Position numbers and translations under genes: made by a program
Shown: positions 1 through 12,380 of the stretch, piece after piece
Position numbering within the stretch: position 1 is the stretch's first letter
Layout of the letters: each line of letters opens with the position of its first letter
Origin: Maratus speciosus
Lineage: Eukaryota > Arthropoda > Arachnida > Araneae > Salticidae
Reading direction: 5' to 3'
DNA: 64,000 nucleotides
Assembly: GCA_963932465.1 (NCBI GenBank)
Contig: OZ010786.1
Span: forward strand, 594,941,038-595,005,037
Notes under the pieces: generated by a model
What the model was told of the DNA's origin: nothing
Databases searched by the model: none
What the model saw: the letters and a program-made list of their open reading frames with translations, nothing else

Positions 1-884
1 GAAGGTGGAAATGATATGCGAAAGTATGGTCGTAGAATGAACATTACACCTCATGAGGATCGGTATGTATCCCTAGTAGAAAAAAGTATCAGAAATCTCT
101 CTCCTAGTCAGATAGCTGCAGACTTTGCAACCACTACCGGTATACGTATATCTGCCATAACCATTTCACGGCGATTAAATCAGTCTGGTTTGTATGCACG
201 AAAGCCTGTTCAGTGCATCCCACTTTTAAAACGAAATCGTCAAGAAAGATTGCGTTGATGTAAGAACATAGGGGTTGAGGTCAGCAACTGTGGTCAAGAG
301 TGATGTTCTCCTATGAATCCCGCTTCCTTGTAACAAGTGATTCTGGCCATCATTTAGTGTGGAGAGAGAGAGAAACATGTCACGCACCACAGAAGGTTCA
401 TATGAATGTAATCGATATGGTCAAAGCATGATGGTGTGGGCAGGAATTATGCACAATGGCGGAATTCCGCTTCACATCTTTGAGCGAGGTACCGTAACAT
501 CACAACGGTTTTATAGAGAGATTATTCTGGATCCTGTTCGTCTTTTTTAGGGGTGCGGTAGGACCAGACTTTCAGATTATGGACGACAATGCGCGACCAC
601 ACAGGACCGCTGAAGTATCGGGCAGACTTGAAAGTGAAAATCAGGAACATCTGGAATGGCCTTCTTACTCTCCAGGCTTAAATCTTAAAGAGCATTCCTG
701 GGGTGGTCTTGACAGACATTTTCCTCAAAGAAGTCCCCCTTCCCGAAAGGTGCAAGAGCTGAAAAACGTCTTGAGAGAGGAGTGGGAGAATATCCCCCAA
801 GGAAACTTCAGTAGGTTAATAGACAGCATGAATAACAGCTGCAAAATGTGCACTAGTGTCAGAGAAGAGCATATTCCTTATTAA
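1..884 (+). pseudogene. Tc1-like (DD34E) transposase, decayed
   Basis: Conceptual pieces lie in three frames (16-258, 359-550, 579-884), so at least two frameshifts are present, one in the T run near 545. In-frame stops occur at 256-258 and 276-278, each consistent with a former Trp codon. Order seen: an N-terminal helix-turn-helix region, then the catalytic core. The first catalytic Asp has become Tyr (312-314, in a FSYESRF context). The second Asp is in DDNARPH (about 585) and the final Glu is in LKEHSW, with 34 residues between them, as expected for Tc1. The protein start and left terminal repeat lie at or before the window edge. It cannot encode an active enzyme. Confidence 0.93.
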
Positions 885-1499
885 GAGACTGATATCTCTC
901 ATCCTTCCATCTGAACAGACCTTTATTTTGCAACTCCGAAATTTTTCAAAATAGACATTTCTTTATTTTTTTGTTATCCCGCTTTGCCATGTTTTGCGAT
1001 CTGTACCATTTTGTATGATAAATACAATACTTTATCTCTATTACAAAATGTTATTAGTTTCATTTCTTCAATCATTGACTGTGGCTATTTGCTTCGAAAA
1101 ATGTCTCTTTTCCTTAGAAATTGTCAAGCAGTATAGTACAGATAAAGATTATATTTGCTTTATATTCATGTAAAGTCATAAGAAGTGCACTTCCGTAACT
1201 TAATAAGGAGTTACAGTGACCTGTGATTAAATTAAAGACTAACACGAAAGTCACCTAAAGGTGCGACAATGGATATATCTGTATCTTTCGTTTTTATGCT
1301 GATGCATACAACGTTTTTTTTTTATTTAATTGTGATTTATCGCCAATTTTTCGGTGCTGTTTCATCTGCATTTTATTCTTTGAGTTTGTTGCAACAAGTT
1401 GTCTTGTTACATCACGTGTTCAAGGTAAGTACTTGTTTTTCTTACATACCACTTTCTCACATACCTTCTCTAACTACATACCTACGCGAATTATTTGTA
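885..1499. other. No recognisable feature (AT-rich)
   Basis: This stretch follows the Tc1 pseudogene and probably includes the 3' end of that element, but I could not place its right terminal repeat. One open frame (1269-1511, 80 codons) is hydrophobic and low in complexity and resembles no family I know. Confidence 0.5.
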
Positions 1500-1591
1500 A
1501 ATATTTATTAAACTTTGGGAGAAAAGCATATATCTAAGTCTTATTGTAAACACTCGGGTTATACTTGCTTTAAAGTAATAGCGATGTTTTT

Positions 1592-1881
1592 CTAACGCAT
1601 TGCCGACGGCCAACTTTAATCAAATCTGAATTTTAAAAGAGTAGAAGCTTTTCCCCGTTTTGAAATTCTTTTGTAAATTTGTGTTGTAGATAGCTTTCCG
1701 AAGTTTATGCATCGGAAAATATTTTTTGATGTACGTATTTAGTATAAAATGTCTTACAATATAAACATATGTGGACAACATGATATAAATGCATTTTCTG
1801 TAAAGTTGAAATCATGCCCTTAGCCAATGATGTTTTTTGAATGAAAACGAGAATTATCGTTTGCCGTCGTGAATGTGTTAA
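1592..1881. mobile_element. TTAA-bounded MITE (290 bp)
   Basis: The left end CTAACGCATT and the right end AATGTGTTAA are inverted versions of each other and continue with GACGGC / GCCGTC. The right flank is TTAA; the left has drifted to CTAA. The paralogues near 31595 and 40840 lack this segment, which supports insertion into copy I. Confidence 0.6.
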
Positions 1882-2559
1882 TTTATAGCCTCAAAATATA
1901 TCATAATTATGCAAAACTGAAATCAATTAGTTTAACATTCATTCGATATATATGTATTCTACTCATAATTTTACTTGAAAATAAATGGATTTCTTTAATA
2001 TGTGATTTGTTTATTTATGTGCATATGATTAAAAAAAAAAAAAGATTATTCAGTCCTTCGTTTGTTATTTTAAAAAACATGAAGTCACATACCCATTCTC
2101 ATACAATTATATTTATAAGTATATTCAATTAAGTGCAGCGTAGAGTCTTTAAACATCTGCATCTTATCAGCAACTGACGTTGAGTGATCATGATCTCTAG
2201 CTATTTCGAAAGCAACGTCAGCGAAGTAAATTGGAAATTTATCATTATTTTAGTATAGTATACATGCGCATCGCATTTACTCTATCAATGCTTTAAGTGG
2301 CCGCATTTCATAACATAAGATTGAGTAGTGAAGACCTTTTTTAAAAAATACATATAAGAGTATGAATGCATGTATGCAAGTTTATATGAGATTGAGGATA
2401 AAAAAAATTAAATTGTAAAAATTATTTTAGTGATCTCCTGAGCATTAAGATTTTAACTTAACAAATCGTTTATATTATAGTTTTATAATATAAACAAAAA
2501 CAGCATTTTTTATTTCAATTGATTATTTTATTCTAGAAACAAAATAAGTGTTTGGTTGT

Positions 2560-2867
2560 TTAACGACTTAACGGTTGCATTAAATTACGGTTTAAAAATT
2601 CAAATTGCTGATTGGTACCACTTTTTTGAAAAAGAAATATTCACCTTATTTGGTGATAGGTAAAATGATACCATAATAAAGCAAACTCCATTATTTTATA
2701 AAACTGGGGGGAATCAAACAATCTGAATAAAAGGCACAGCCCGTGAATATCACGTGAGCGAGAATTAAGGGATTAGGCAGCCTAAGAGAGACTGCTCAGG
2801 GCCGGCTAGGCCTGCCCCTTAGAGCTTAACGTCTCTCCCGGTATGTTCCCCGACACGTTGGGGTTAA
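2560..2867. mobile_element. Composite of TTAA-bounded MITEs
   Basis: 2560-2776 matches the elements at 43453-43883 and 48554-49006 (shared TTAAATTACGGTTTAAAAAT and GGCACCACTTTT-like core, and the CCCGTGAATATCACG hairpin zone near 2739). It is followed by a GC-richer stretch (about 2777-2860) that ends with GGGGTTAA at 2861-2867. CCCC/GGGG arms near 2849-2863 can pair. The composite is best read as one element inserted at the end of another. Confidence 0.55.
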
Positions 2868-3699
2868 ATGTTTATAATAATAAAAAGTGTTAAAACATTC
2901 CCGAGCGTATGGTTGCTCCATATATGTTACTATATATCTTTTGTTTTTTTAGCACCAGAATAATTTTGCTTTTTCTAATCCTATTGGATTCTTCAAATAT
3001 TTAAACATAAATCATCTTGCATTGGATAAGTCGAATAATAATATGCGAAATTATTCGTATTGCAAATTAAAATGCTGTTGTATGACGTCTATTGTAAAAG
3101 TGTTAAAAGCATTGTGATGACTAGTAACCTTTTGATAAAACGATTTGTTTGTGGATGTTTGTTGTGTAACGAAACTGGAACAGATCTAAAACCAATCAAG
3201 CAGTCATTACATCACCAGAAAAAGAAGCAATATTTGTTTTTTAAAAAAGGCTTTTTTTAAGAATATAAATTGAAAATAACAAAGAAATATTTATTTTTTG
3301 TCCGACCGTTGTTATTATTCTACGACCGCTCATAATGTTTTGCACACTTATCTTGTTTTTTTTATCTGGGGATCTAAAAAGTGCCAGATTAAAGGTTGGT
3401 CAAATTACGATATTTCGTATATAAGAATAAGTAATATCAGTCTTTTGAGCAAAAGTTTTTAAAACCCAGGGTCACCCTAAGTGATTCACCGAATGTCAAA
3501 AGACTGCTTATTTACAAGTATGGAACGTACAAGGACAAGTGATACATAAAAATATATGCATACACTCGCCAAGTTTCTGGTATATACTGCAAATGTTCAA
3601 TGTGTGCGCCCTTAGTGACCCAGCATATATCCCAAAGGTAATCCAGTTAAAAAGGTGGATCGAAAAGTATACGAATAAAAGTTTTTTTTTCGGAATTAC

Positions 3700-4180
3700 T
3701 TTTGGAGCGGGGTGCAAAAGTTGCCTTTCATGTATTCTAGTTTACATTTTTTTTTTTTTTTTTTTTTTTTTTGAAATCCATTCATACCTTTCGGTGCCCC
3801 AAGCGCCACCAAAATAGCTAAAAATTGAAATTTTTATGATAATTTATATATTTTTTTAATTAGTTTTGGCGCGGTGTGCGTCAGTTGCTTTTTATGTATA
3901 TTAGTTTATCGGTTTTTTTAATTGAAATCCATTCATATCTTCCGGTGACCCAAGCGCCCACAAATAGTTAAAAATAAAAATTCTATGGAAATTTATATAT
4001 TTTTTCATTTTATTTAATTTCATTTATTTATTTCTTTTAAATTACATTTAGTGCTTGGTGAGAAAGTTGTGTATTGAGTGTACTATATGATTGTGTAATT
4101 TAGATAATTTTTTATATAAATACATTCATAGCTTCCGGTGTCGCAATTATAGTTAAAGATTGTAATTTTTAAGAAAATGT
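3700..4180. repeat. About 160-bp tandem repeat, three diverged copies
   Basis: Three successive blocks share a GTTGC(C/T)TTT...ATGTAT...AGTTTA start, a T run, GAAATCCATTCATA, a TTCCGGTG motif and an AAGCGCC motif. The first copy holds a pure T run of about 24. The third is the most diverged. There is no coding potential. Confidence 0.65.
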
Positions 4181-4267
4181 ATTTAAAAAATGTAATTTAC
4201 GAAAATTGTTTACAAATCTGGCAAAATGTTTAGTTAAGAAAGAATAAACTTATAAATAAGAATAATT

Positions 4268-4552
4268 GGTACTTGTTAGTTATCCCGTCGACCAAATTAC
4301 TGTCGCCAAATTGTAAGATTAATTGCCAATAATAGTTGATCGTAAATGTCACATTCACTTGACAACATGTGTTTACGTCATCAAATGATTTTTATTTCGA
4401 CGTTTTATTTGTATTTTTATTAATGCTATACTAATTTATTTGTTGTTTTCGTTATTTAAAGTAAAAATTATGTCACTTTGTATAATTTGGCGAGTGGTTT
4501 GGCGATTTATATAATTTGGCGAAGTTGGTCGACGAGATAACTAACAAGTACC
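4268..4552. mobile_element. MITE with 8-bp target duplication
   Basis: Termini GGTACTTGTTAGTTAT and ATAACTAACAAGTACC are perfect inverted repeats, and similarity continues inward (GTCGACCAA / TTGGTCGAC). The flanks GAATAATT at 4260-4267 and 4553-4560 are an exact 8-bp duplication. Length 285 bp, non-coding. An 8-bp duplication fits the hAT group, but the termini are not diagnostic. Confidence 0.85.
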
Positions 4553-4560
4553 GAATAATT

Positions 4561-5464
4561 TTATAATAATACATGAAGTATATTTTTAAAAATAAAAGCA
4601 CTAAATCATACAAATTTCAGAAATTGAACTTACATAGAATTTTTTTTTTACTTTTTTGATTTTGAAAATTTACATATTTCGGAAGTTTGTAATAATTTTT
4701 GGTGTTAAAATGTTTGTATGATTTCTTGATGTTATCTATTCCATATGAAGTCTTGTCTCTTTTCTTGTCCAGATACGCTCTCTGATGTCTCAGACACTAG
4801 GCTAATGCATCTTTCAACAGCGTGTGTATGGCATGGATATTTTGACCAATTCTCCGTTTTTCCTACTTTTACCATGCCCTCCATTTCTTCGCAAGGCGCA
4901 TTCATCAAAAGAGTGGTTCAAAATGCCCAACTCGTTGCCAGTTAATAATTCTATAATAATCCTTTGCTTTCAAGTGTACTTTTGATTCTTTAAAAATCCT
5001 TATTTCTGGTGTTTCTCTATTTCCATTTCTAGCACAAATTAGCTTTTGTGTTGCTGAAGACCTGATATGCTCTCTGTTATCTTTGTTTTGAAATGGAACC
5101 ATACATGGGCATATATCTTCATAATATATGTTGTAAGAATAATGAAATTATCAAATGGGTTTTCTGCGGCCACACACAACCTTATAATTGTACCTGAAAT
5201 TGCCAGTCATCTTTAGTGAACTGGACCAGGTTCTTTGTATGCCAGGTCAGAACTATATTCACCAGGCGATATTGCTATGCAAATATCATATAACTGTTGC
5301 TGATCATTGCTAAGAATCATTCTATGTATGTTATCTGGCATATTCTTCACACTTATTGTAGAAAAGAAAACTACAGGTAGATAGATCCCCGCAGGTCTTA
5401 ATTGCTGTACAATTTGGCCCAGAAAAGGCTGTAGGACCAATTGTTGCACCATGTAAAGAATTTA
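4561..5464. other. No recognisable gene
   Basis: Short open frames on both strands (about 65-79 codons) overlap each other and show no family motif. I see no repeat or signal that explains this stretch. Confidence 0.4.
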
Positions 5465-7168
5465 GTAAATGTCGACAAAAAATCAACATATTTCCGTCAA
5501 ATTCGGAAATATTTCGAAAGTTTCAGTTCATTGTACTAACAAGTGTCTAGATATCCTTAAGGTAAATGAAAATTATAGTGTATGGAAATTAGACATTGCT
5601 GGTGATAATGTAATAAAATCACCTCATTTTTGTACCAAATTTGCAATCGTTAAAAAATTTCAGAAAACATAAATAAATTTGCATTTTTTATAGTTTTATG
5701 TCGGAATGAAACTGTAAATCAATAGATTTTGCGAAATTAGTATTGCATTTTAAAAAACAAAAAATGTTCCGAACGAAGACAATCCAAGTCGATATGATTT
5801 TGCGATCACAGTGGTTGTTGAGTTATTAAGGTTCCACTGTACTTTGAATTTTAACCCTTTGAAGGGCGGTGATGCCGCTATGGCATCACATAATTTTAAT
5901 CTCTAATTGCTACATTGGCACCCAATTTTTTTAATGAGAATTTCACTTTTATTAAGTACGCGAAAGTATACTTTTACTTATTTACGAATAATTTTTCTTG
6001 TGAATACTGGTGTCAATCAATTATTTCAAGATTTTACGAATACAAGTACCTTGACCCTAAAAGGGTTAAATGATAAAGAAACATATCTGTTTGCAAAAAA
6101 TTAACAAATAAATGAAAAAGCACAGATTTATCCATTAATAACACCAGCTGTATATTTCCTTAAAATTATAAAATTCAATTTTAGATAGGATTATGTATCG
6201 CGGACATCTTCAATCTATAATTCCAAAGTCTAGGAACAAAGTTTATGTAGAATAGCATTTAGAACAACATTTTTACATTATTAAAAATACAAAAAATCGT
6301 ATGCTAAAAATCTATTTTATTTTCTATTGATATTATATCATTTCTATTAATATTTCATTACTGCTGTTGATATTAAAATCACTATGATATTACTATTCTG
6401 TTCGCCTACATATACTCCACGAAAATGAGTTTGATCATTTTCCCATAAATATTTATCACATAACTGTTTATCACTTATTTATGCAGCCTTGAAATGGGGA
6501 AAAGCATGATAACACGAAAAGAAAACAAGCATATAATTTTTTTATCCACATTCTCTAAAAATGAATTATGATTTTCTTTGCTTTTGTTTTTATCATGCTA
6601 CGTCTTTCAGAGGAACTAGATGAAATAAAATTTATTCCTAGGTGTTATAATTAAATTTAATAAATCTGTTGATAATTAAACGACAACTTTTTTATTTAAT
6701 GCAAATATGCATATTGTTGTAATATCAACCATATTTAAAATAATAGTTATTTTCATTGCTATTTATGATTTATTGAATAAAAAATAACAAAACATTTTAT
6801 AGAAACATGTTACATCATCTACTGCCCTAAAATTGATTTTTTTAAATTGCTACAAATAAAATTTGTAAGCTTCCATAAAAACATGGTATTTATAATACTT
6901 CTTTTCTGAAATTCTTTAACGTTATAATAATTTACAACGTACTCAGTTTTAAAGGTATGAAAAATTATTCATCTTGTTTAGCGACCAAAATTTACGATTT
7001 ATGACACGACAGTTTCCGATTATTAATCTCCGTCTTTTAAAGGGATAATATAACGATGGTTGTACCAGCACTACAGCTTTCACTAATAAATCGGATCTAA
7101 ATATTAATTAATTTCATTTTTTCCATCATCATACAGAGAAAAATCGTACAAGGAAAATAGCTATACAT
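5465..7168. repeat. Old non-coding paralogous block, second type
   Basis: Matches 46895-49130 and, further on, pieces at 52500-52700 and 53190-53220. Landmarks are the AAAATCAACATATTTC start, TTAAAATTATAAAATTCAATT near 6160, CATTCTCT(A/G)AAAATGA near 6550, and AAATTTGTAAGCTTCCATA near 6858. 7041-7168 also matches 21957-22012 plus 22709-22770. The copy here carries fewer insertions and gives empty sites for elements in the other copies. Confidence 0.65.
5851..6069. mobile_element. TTAA MITE, GGGCGGTG family (219 bp)
   Basis: Bounded by TTAA at 5851-5854 and 6066-6069, with TTAACCCTTT / AAAAGGGTTAA ends. The first bases CCCTTTGAAGGG can fold on themselves. They are followed by a perfect hairpin, GTGATGCC at 5869-5876 and GGCATCAC at 5882-5889. 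The body (AATTTTAAT, TACGCGAA, GTCAATCAATTATTTCA) matches 43657-43875, 55082-55302 and 57496-57703. Confidence 0.85.
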
Positions 7169-7474
7169 ATGTCACTTTTAAGATCACCCATTTAGATTTA
7201 CCTTCATAAATACGGTATATGGCCAAAGGTGACCGATCACTTGCGATTTTAGACGTTTTGTTAAATATCTAGAAAAATACATGAGGAATTAACCTGAAAC
7301 TGCAGGTCTGTAAACAGTATAGTATAGGTCATATATTTCTGAGAAGATTTTTTTCTGAAACCCCATAAGGGACCGTCAACAAATTGAAAAACAACGAATA
7401 TCTTTTGTATAACCCTGTAAAAACTAATGTAGCAAAAGCGTTCAAAGACGAGATTATTACTAAGTTACTAAGTG

Positions 7475-7908
7475 TGTAACAAATCCACAAAACGTACCAC
7501 GCAAAACAGATTTATGTTTGCTTTTAAATTCGACGAATGATATACTTTTACTGAACTTTATAATTTAAACTTAAACCATACTCACATTAGCACCTTTGTG
7601 CTCGTATAGTTGTACTATTTATGGAAAAACTCCTACGGTGAGATAACTTCAAAACTTAGTAATAATAACTCATAAAAAACAAGCTACCGGCATTTATTTT
7701 CTTTTTTACTTGTATCTACAAAAATATAGGAAGTTGCCACAGAATACATCAAAACTTGTCCTTTTTTCTTTTTTAACCAGCGACAATAACATGTGAACGC
7801 GCAAAAACAAAATAATAAATGTCATTTCAAGTTAATTGTTTTTCTTTACATATTTCATCTCTGATCGCGTGATTTTGAACAAAAATAAATAATGCCGATT
7901 CCGTAACA
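7475..7908 (-). repeat. 3' LTR of BEL/Pao element
   Basis: Reads TGTAAC...GTAACA on the plus strand and aligns end to end with 20915-21345. By eye I count about 14 substitutions and one 3-bp length difference, roughly 3 percent divergence. The flank AAGTG at 7470-7474 is the target duplication. Confidence 0.95.
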
Positions 7909-7920
7909 TCCTCCCACCTT
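7909..7920 (-). other. Polypurine tract
   Basis: On the minus strand AAGGTGGGAGGA directly precedes the 3' LTR. Position and composition are those of the plus-strand primer of an LTR retrotransposon. Confidence 0.85.
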
Positions 7921-8170
7921 CTGATTACCTTGTATAATCAGAACTAATTCTAAACGTAGAGAAATTGAGAAAGTCACTTGTGATAAATTCAGTCTTTCAG
8001 GAATTTTCAGTATCCTTCCAGCTCTGCTGTGTCTAGGATATTCCTTGCTTGAGGATACATCCGAAATTGTAGCTTTGTTAAGTATTTTCAATAGATTGTG
8101 AGAAATATTTGGTATCGGACAGTCAGTAGACGAAGCTATCGCTAGTCTTTTATAGGTCTTTTATAGTCTT

Positions 8171-8986
8171 TTATAGGTCTATAGGACCTATAGAGCTTTG
8201 TATAGGTCGTAAAAGCTCATGTTGTGATGTTTGAACTCTTACGAGTCGAACTTTCTTGTCTCTAACAGGTATAAGTTCTGTGATTCGACCTAAAGGCCAA
8301 TCAATTCTCTTTTTATTATCAGATCCGATCAATACAACATCACCTACAGCTATAATTTGCTCTTGGTGTTTGTTCCTCTCTCTTTCAATTAATGCACCTA
8401 AATATTCGAACCTGAAGCTATCCTTCAATTCTTTTTGCAATGACTGCCGATAGTTCAATCTCTTGCTTAATGATTTTTGTTCCACAACATCCAGGTCTGT
8501 GAGATTGCGTTCTTCTATACTCTGCAGAAACGTAGATGGGGAGATAGGTTTCACAGTTGCGTCTTCCGAAAGGTATGTGAATTTCGGAAAGGTATGCAAG
8601 ACCTCTAGGTCTTGCATTTATTACACATTCCACATCTGTCAAAATTGTGTTAATTTCTTCATAGGTGAGTTAGGCATGACCTCTAGTACTCTTTTGAGAA
8701 GATCTTTCATTATTCTGATAAGCCTTTCCCAAAAGCCACCCCACCACGCTGCGGTTGGTGGATTAAATTTTCAATCAATAGCATTAACAGAACTGTATTT
8801 TGTATTCGTGACCAATCTAGGCTTTTCAATAAATTAGCTGATCCAGTGAAGTTTGTGCCGTTGTCAGAATAAATGACAGTGCACCTTCCTCTCCGTGCTA
8901 AGAATCGTCTGAGTCCCATCCAAAATGCCTCTGTCGAAGCAGCGGTCACTAGCTCTAAATGCACTGCTCTGTATATTGCGCAGGAA
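8171..8986 (-). pseudogene. BEL/Pao pol 3' part: integrase core end and C-terminal domain
   Basis: Continues the integrase interrupted at 8986/16325. The second catalytic Asp lies in a YSDNGTNF motif near 8865. Further on, the region with the final Glu (a GFWER-type motif, near 8735) is readable only after a frameshift. 8171-8617 encodes the C-terminal DUF5641-like domain with a GDVVLIG...KKRIDWPLGR signature and a LLRPIQ end. At least two frameshifts separate these pieces. A CTTTTATAG-rich tandem stretch (8150-8200) follows the end of the frame. Confidence 0.9.
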
Positions 8987-8993
8987 GGGTACA

Positions 8994-9529
8994 CGACATT
9001 TCGGTCCCGACACTTCGGTCCCGCCATTTCGGTCCCGCCGTTTCGGTCCCGAGACATTTCGGTCCCTGGCCATTTCGGTCCCGAGACATTTCGGTCCCTG
9101 GCCATTTCGGTCCTGAGACATTTCGGTCCCGAGACATTTCGGTCCCTGGCCATTTCGGTCCTGAGACATTTCGGTCCCTGGCCATTTCGGTCCCGAGACA
9201 TTTCGGTCCCTGGCCATTTCGGTCCCGAGACATTTCGGTCCCTGGCCATTTCGGTCCCTGGCCATTTCGGCCCCCAGCCATTTCGGTCCCGAGACATTTC
9301 GGTCCCAAGACATTTCGGTCCCTGGCCATTTCGGTCCCGAGACATTTCGGTCCCTGGCCATTTCGGCCCCCAGCCATTTCGGTCCGTGGCCATTTCGGTC
9401 CCGAGACATTTCGGTCCCTGGCCATTTCGGTCCCGAGACATTTCGGTCCCTGGCCATTTCGGCCCCCAGCCATTCCGGTCCCTGGCCATTTCGGTCCTTG
9501 GCCATTTCGGTCCCTTGTCATTTCGGTGC
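8994..9529. repeat. Left arm: 16-bp minisatellite, about 33 units
   Basis: The unit is CATTTCGGTCCCGAGA, alternating with CATTTCGGTCCCTGGC and some CCCCCAGC variants. The outermost units are shorter variants (CACTTCGGTCCCGC type). Since 16 is not a multiple of three and the unit has no stop in most frames, long false open frames with 16-residue repeats (HFGPETFRS, RDRNGQGP types) appear on both strands. Confidence 0.95.
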
Positions 9530-10447
9530 CCACCACCTTATAACTCGTATTCTAATTGTCGTGGGCCGCCAAAGGCTGTAATTTAAACATTATTTGGGAC
9601 CTTTTTAAATTTTTTTAACGCCCCCAACCCCCCAAATTAAAAAAAAAAGCTGAATATAACAGTCCGATAAATTTAAACTTTTATAACTCGTGATAATGAA
9701 ATCACAGCGAGCTGAAAATTTGTTTGATTGAACAATGTGATATAATTTTACAGGGGACATTGTCTTTTTATTATTATTATTATTTAACAAAATGGATTTT
9801 TTAAGCTTTATTATTTGTTATTAATATTAGGTATTTTATATATACTATAAACTGCCATAGATGATTTTTTGGTTGTTTTCATACGTTTTTTAGAACCTTT
9901 AAATTATCATCATTAATTAAATAATTTAAAAAACTGTTCTTATTTTTTCTCCTTCTTACAATTAGATTAATAATAAATGTCTTCAATAATTCAATTGGAC
10001 ACTTATAAGCTATTGTAGGTAAATATTTCCTCAAATCATTCTTCTACATCCTCTCCTTTAATAATTCAGAAATGAGATATATTTATTGAAGCAAAAATAT
10101 TTAATTTTTCTTATTACTTTTATAATACAAAGTTATAATTTTGTTTTCATAAGTTACTTTACCATTATAAACATTGGGAAAACAATAGTGATTTGGTAAT
10201 TAGGTGTGCCAGGAAAAATATTTTGTTGTCAGAAAACTCCACCCACCGCTTCATTTTTTAAAAATAATTATTGGTTGCATTTTTAACAGTCTTCTCACCC
10301 ATTGCAGACGATTTTTGTGAACTAATTTTATTGAAACTGGGCCTATTTCTTTGTAATAAGATGATTATTTTTTATTTTATGTAATAGTGTAAGTATTATT
10401 TTAATTAATTTTATTTTCAATTTTTAACTGACAAAACTAAGGTTTTT

Positions 10448-11162
10448 AGGTGCGTTCGTAATTATATAAATACGTAGCACCTATAGTCGTCGTTCAGTCC
10501 GTCCGTCTGCCCGTCTGTCTGTCCGCATATAACAGAGCAAAAACGACCCAACCGAATGGTCTGAAATTTTAAATATATGATTGTTGCATAATTTTGTCGA
10601 GCCATTTCAAATTTTATGGATATCGGATGCATAGTTTAATTACAGGGACTGTCAAAAGTTTTTCTTTACATTGCGCCAATTGGAAAAATTATTGCAAGTG
10701 CATTTTAATGATGTTACAGCCTTCCGAATGGTCTGAAATTTTAAATATATAATTGTTGCAAAATTTTGTCGAGCCATTTCAAATTTTATGAAAATTGGAT
10801 GTATAATTTAATTACAGGGACAGTCAAAAGTTTTCCGTTACATTACGGCCAATGGGAAAAAATTATTACAAGTGCATTTTAATGATGTTACAGCCTTCCG
10901 AGTGGTCTGAAATTTTAAATATATAATTGTTACAAAATTTTGTCGAGCCATTTGAAATTTTATGAAAATCGGTGTATAGTTTAATTACAGAGACAGTCAA
11001 AAGTTTTGCGTTACATTACGGGGAATGGGAAAAAGTTATTGCAAGTGCATTTTAATGATGTCACAGGCTATGCACTCATGAAGTGCAAAAAAAAAATATA
11101 CATTCAGTACAATATAGGGTGCAAAAAATAATTATAAAACTAGTTATAGTACGAACGCACCT
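10448..11162. mobile_element. Small TIR element with 174-bp internal repeats
   Basis: Perfect 13-bp inverted ends AGGTGCGTTCGTA (10448-10460) and TACGAACGCACCT (11150-11162). Inside are three tandem copies of a unit of about 173 bp, starting near 10551, 10723 and 10897, each with GGTCTGAAATTTTAAATATA and GTCGAGCCATTT. A CCGTCTGT-rich microsatellite lies at 10497-10525. I see no clear target duplication. It is nested in the foldback element. Confidence 0.75.
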
Positions 11163-11708
11163 CATTTGCCACGTTTGACGAGCAATTTCCAACTTGTTTG
11201 TATTTGTCGTTTATTTATTGATTTTTAATATTACCCTTTTCCTCCCACTTTCCCAGAAAAAAAATTAATAATTTTTAATTTTAGTTTTATTATTAATTAT
11301 ATTAATAGTTTTAAATTTCGGTGACTTTAAATATAAAATAAATAAACATGTAAAAGATAAATTTCAGTTTATAACTACTATATGATAAATTGAATATAAA
11401 ATGTATTATGTATTGAGTTTATTTTAAAGTAAAAAAATGTAATGTATATTAATAATGTTATTAATTTAATAAATTAAGGATACATTAAATAAAAAATATA
11501 TTTAATAAAATATTAATTTAATTTTTATACTAAAATTCCTAACTTTTTTGAGCATTAATTAATAGCAATTATTAGTAGCAATTATTAATAGCACTTAAAG
11601 TTTTTATTCAAAAGTTTTAATTTATAATTTCCAAAAAATAATGTAGGAATTTTTTGAAAAATCAGCCAAAAACATAAAGTCTAAGTAATAATTAATTAAT
11701 TAATTAAA

Positions 11709-11709
11709 C

Positions 11710-11747
<38 letters not shown>
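11709..11747. repeat. (AAT)n microsatellite
   Basis: About 13 uninterrupted copies of a TAA trinucleotide inside the foldback element interior. Confidence 0.95.
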
Positions 11748-11748
<1 letters not shown>

Positions 11749-12318
11749 CAACATTGTACAAATACGTAAAAATACCTCTTAACAGTGTTAGGTGATATTA
11801 TGCAGATTTTAATTTTTTAAGTACAGTTATAATTTACAATTCGCAAAAAGTAAGAAATTATTAATTAATTATAATTAAAGAGCAAAAATAATATTATAAG
11901 CTAACTAATAAATGAATAAACAACATGTTTATCTTCAGAACCCTTATCACTTTTATATATCCTAATGAAGTTAATAACGTTATAATAACCGAAAATTAAA
12001 AAAATATATATTTGCATTTACCCTATAAAAACTATTATATAATTCATGTAATAGTTTTTAAACAAGCAATTGATAAATTAGTTATCTAAACAATTAATAA
12101 TTAAAATAATTTTGAATTGATAAATACGTTTAATAAAAACAATTTAATTTTTGATTTTTTTTTTTTTTACTTAACAATATAACTATGAGTGTTTTCAACT
12201 TGTCGTGCAAGTTAAATTCATGCTGTATCAAATTTATTGCAAACTAACGGCAAACAAGTAATCAAAAATACTGCAAACTTACTGCAAAGTAGTAATCTTT
12301 CCATATCACACTATAAGT

Positions 12319-12380
12319 TTAACCCCTTCGAAAGGGTCAATAGGCCTGACCAGGTCTATTGATGCGAAAGCGCCGTCAGA
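12319..12380. mobile_element. End of a TTAA-type MITE with hairpin
   Basis: TTAACCCCTTCGAAAGGG at 12319 is followed by a hairpin, CAATAGGCCT (12338-12347) against AGGTCTATTG (12352-12361), with one G-T mismatch. Only this end is recognisable. A CGGTGCC/AATAAAATTT stretch near 12485 resembles bodies of the related elements. The partner end is not found. Confidence 0.5.

Larger units (their letters stand above)
1500..3440. repeat. Old non-coding paralogous block, copy I
   Basis: This region aligns by eye with 31020-33640 and 40270-42490. Shared landmarks are a GCTTTAAAGTAA-like stretch near 1568, the ACATCTGCATCTT stretch near 2153 followed by GATC and CAACGTCAG, and a CGCTCATAATGTTTTGCA-like stretch near 3328. 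Copies are clearly diverged and carry different insertions. No long open frame is conserved among them, so this is probably an ancient segmental duplication or a long non-coding repeat. Exact borders are uncertain. Confidence 0.6.

Noticed and set aside
2777..2860. GC-rich patch that might be a tRNA or small RNA
   Set aside because: I could not fold a cloverleaf or find tRNA box motifs. It lies between TTAA element ends and is better explained as element sequence.
3539..3817. 92-codon frame with a poly-Phe run
   Set aside because: It crosses the T run of the 160-bp tandem repeat and overlaps an opposite frame. No coding signal.
7855..8091. 78-codon minus-strand frame crossing the LTR border
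   Set aside because: It spans the LTR and polypurine tract, so it is not a gene. A similar tail (YFCSKSRDQR) appears at 21295 only because the LTR is repeated.
8864..9586. Long open frames on both strands with HFGPETFRS / RDRNGQGPK repeats (up to 259 codons)
   Set aside because: They are translations of the 16-bp minisatellite. A unit length that is not a multiple of three and lacks stops opens nearly all frames. Not a repetitive protein gene.
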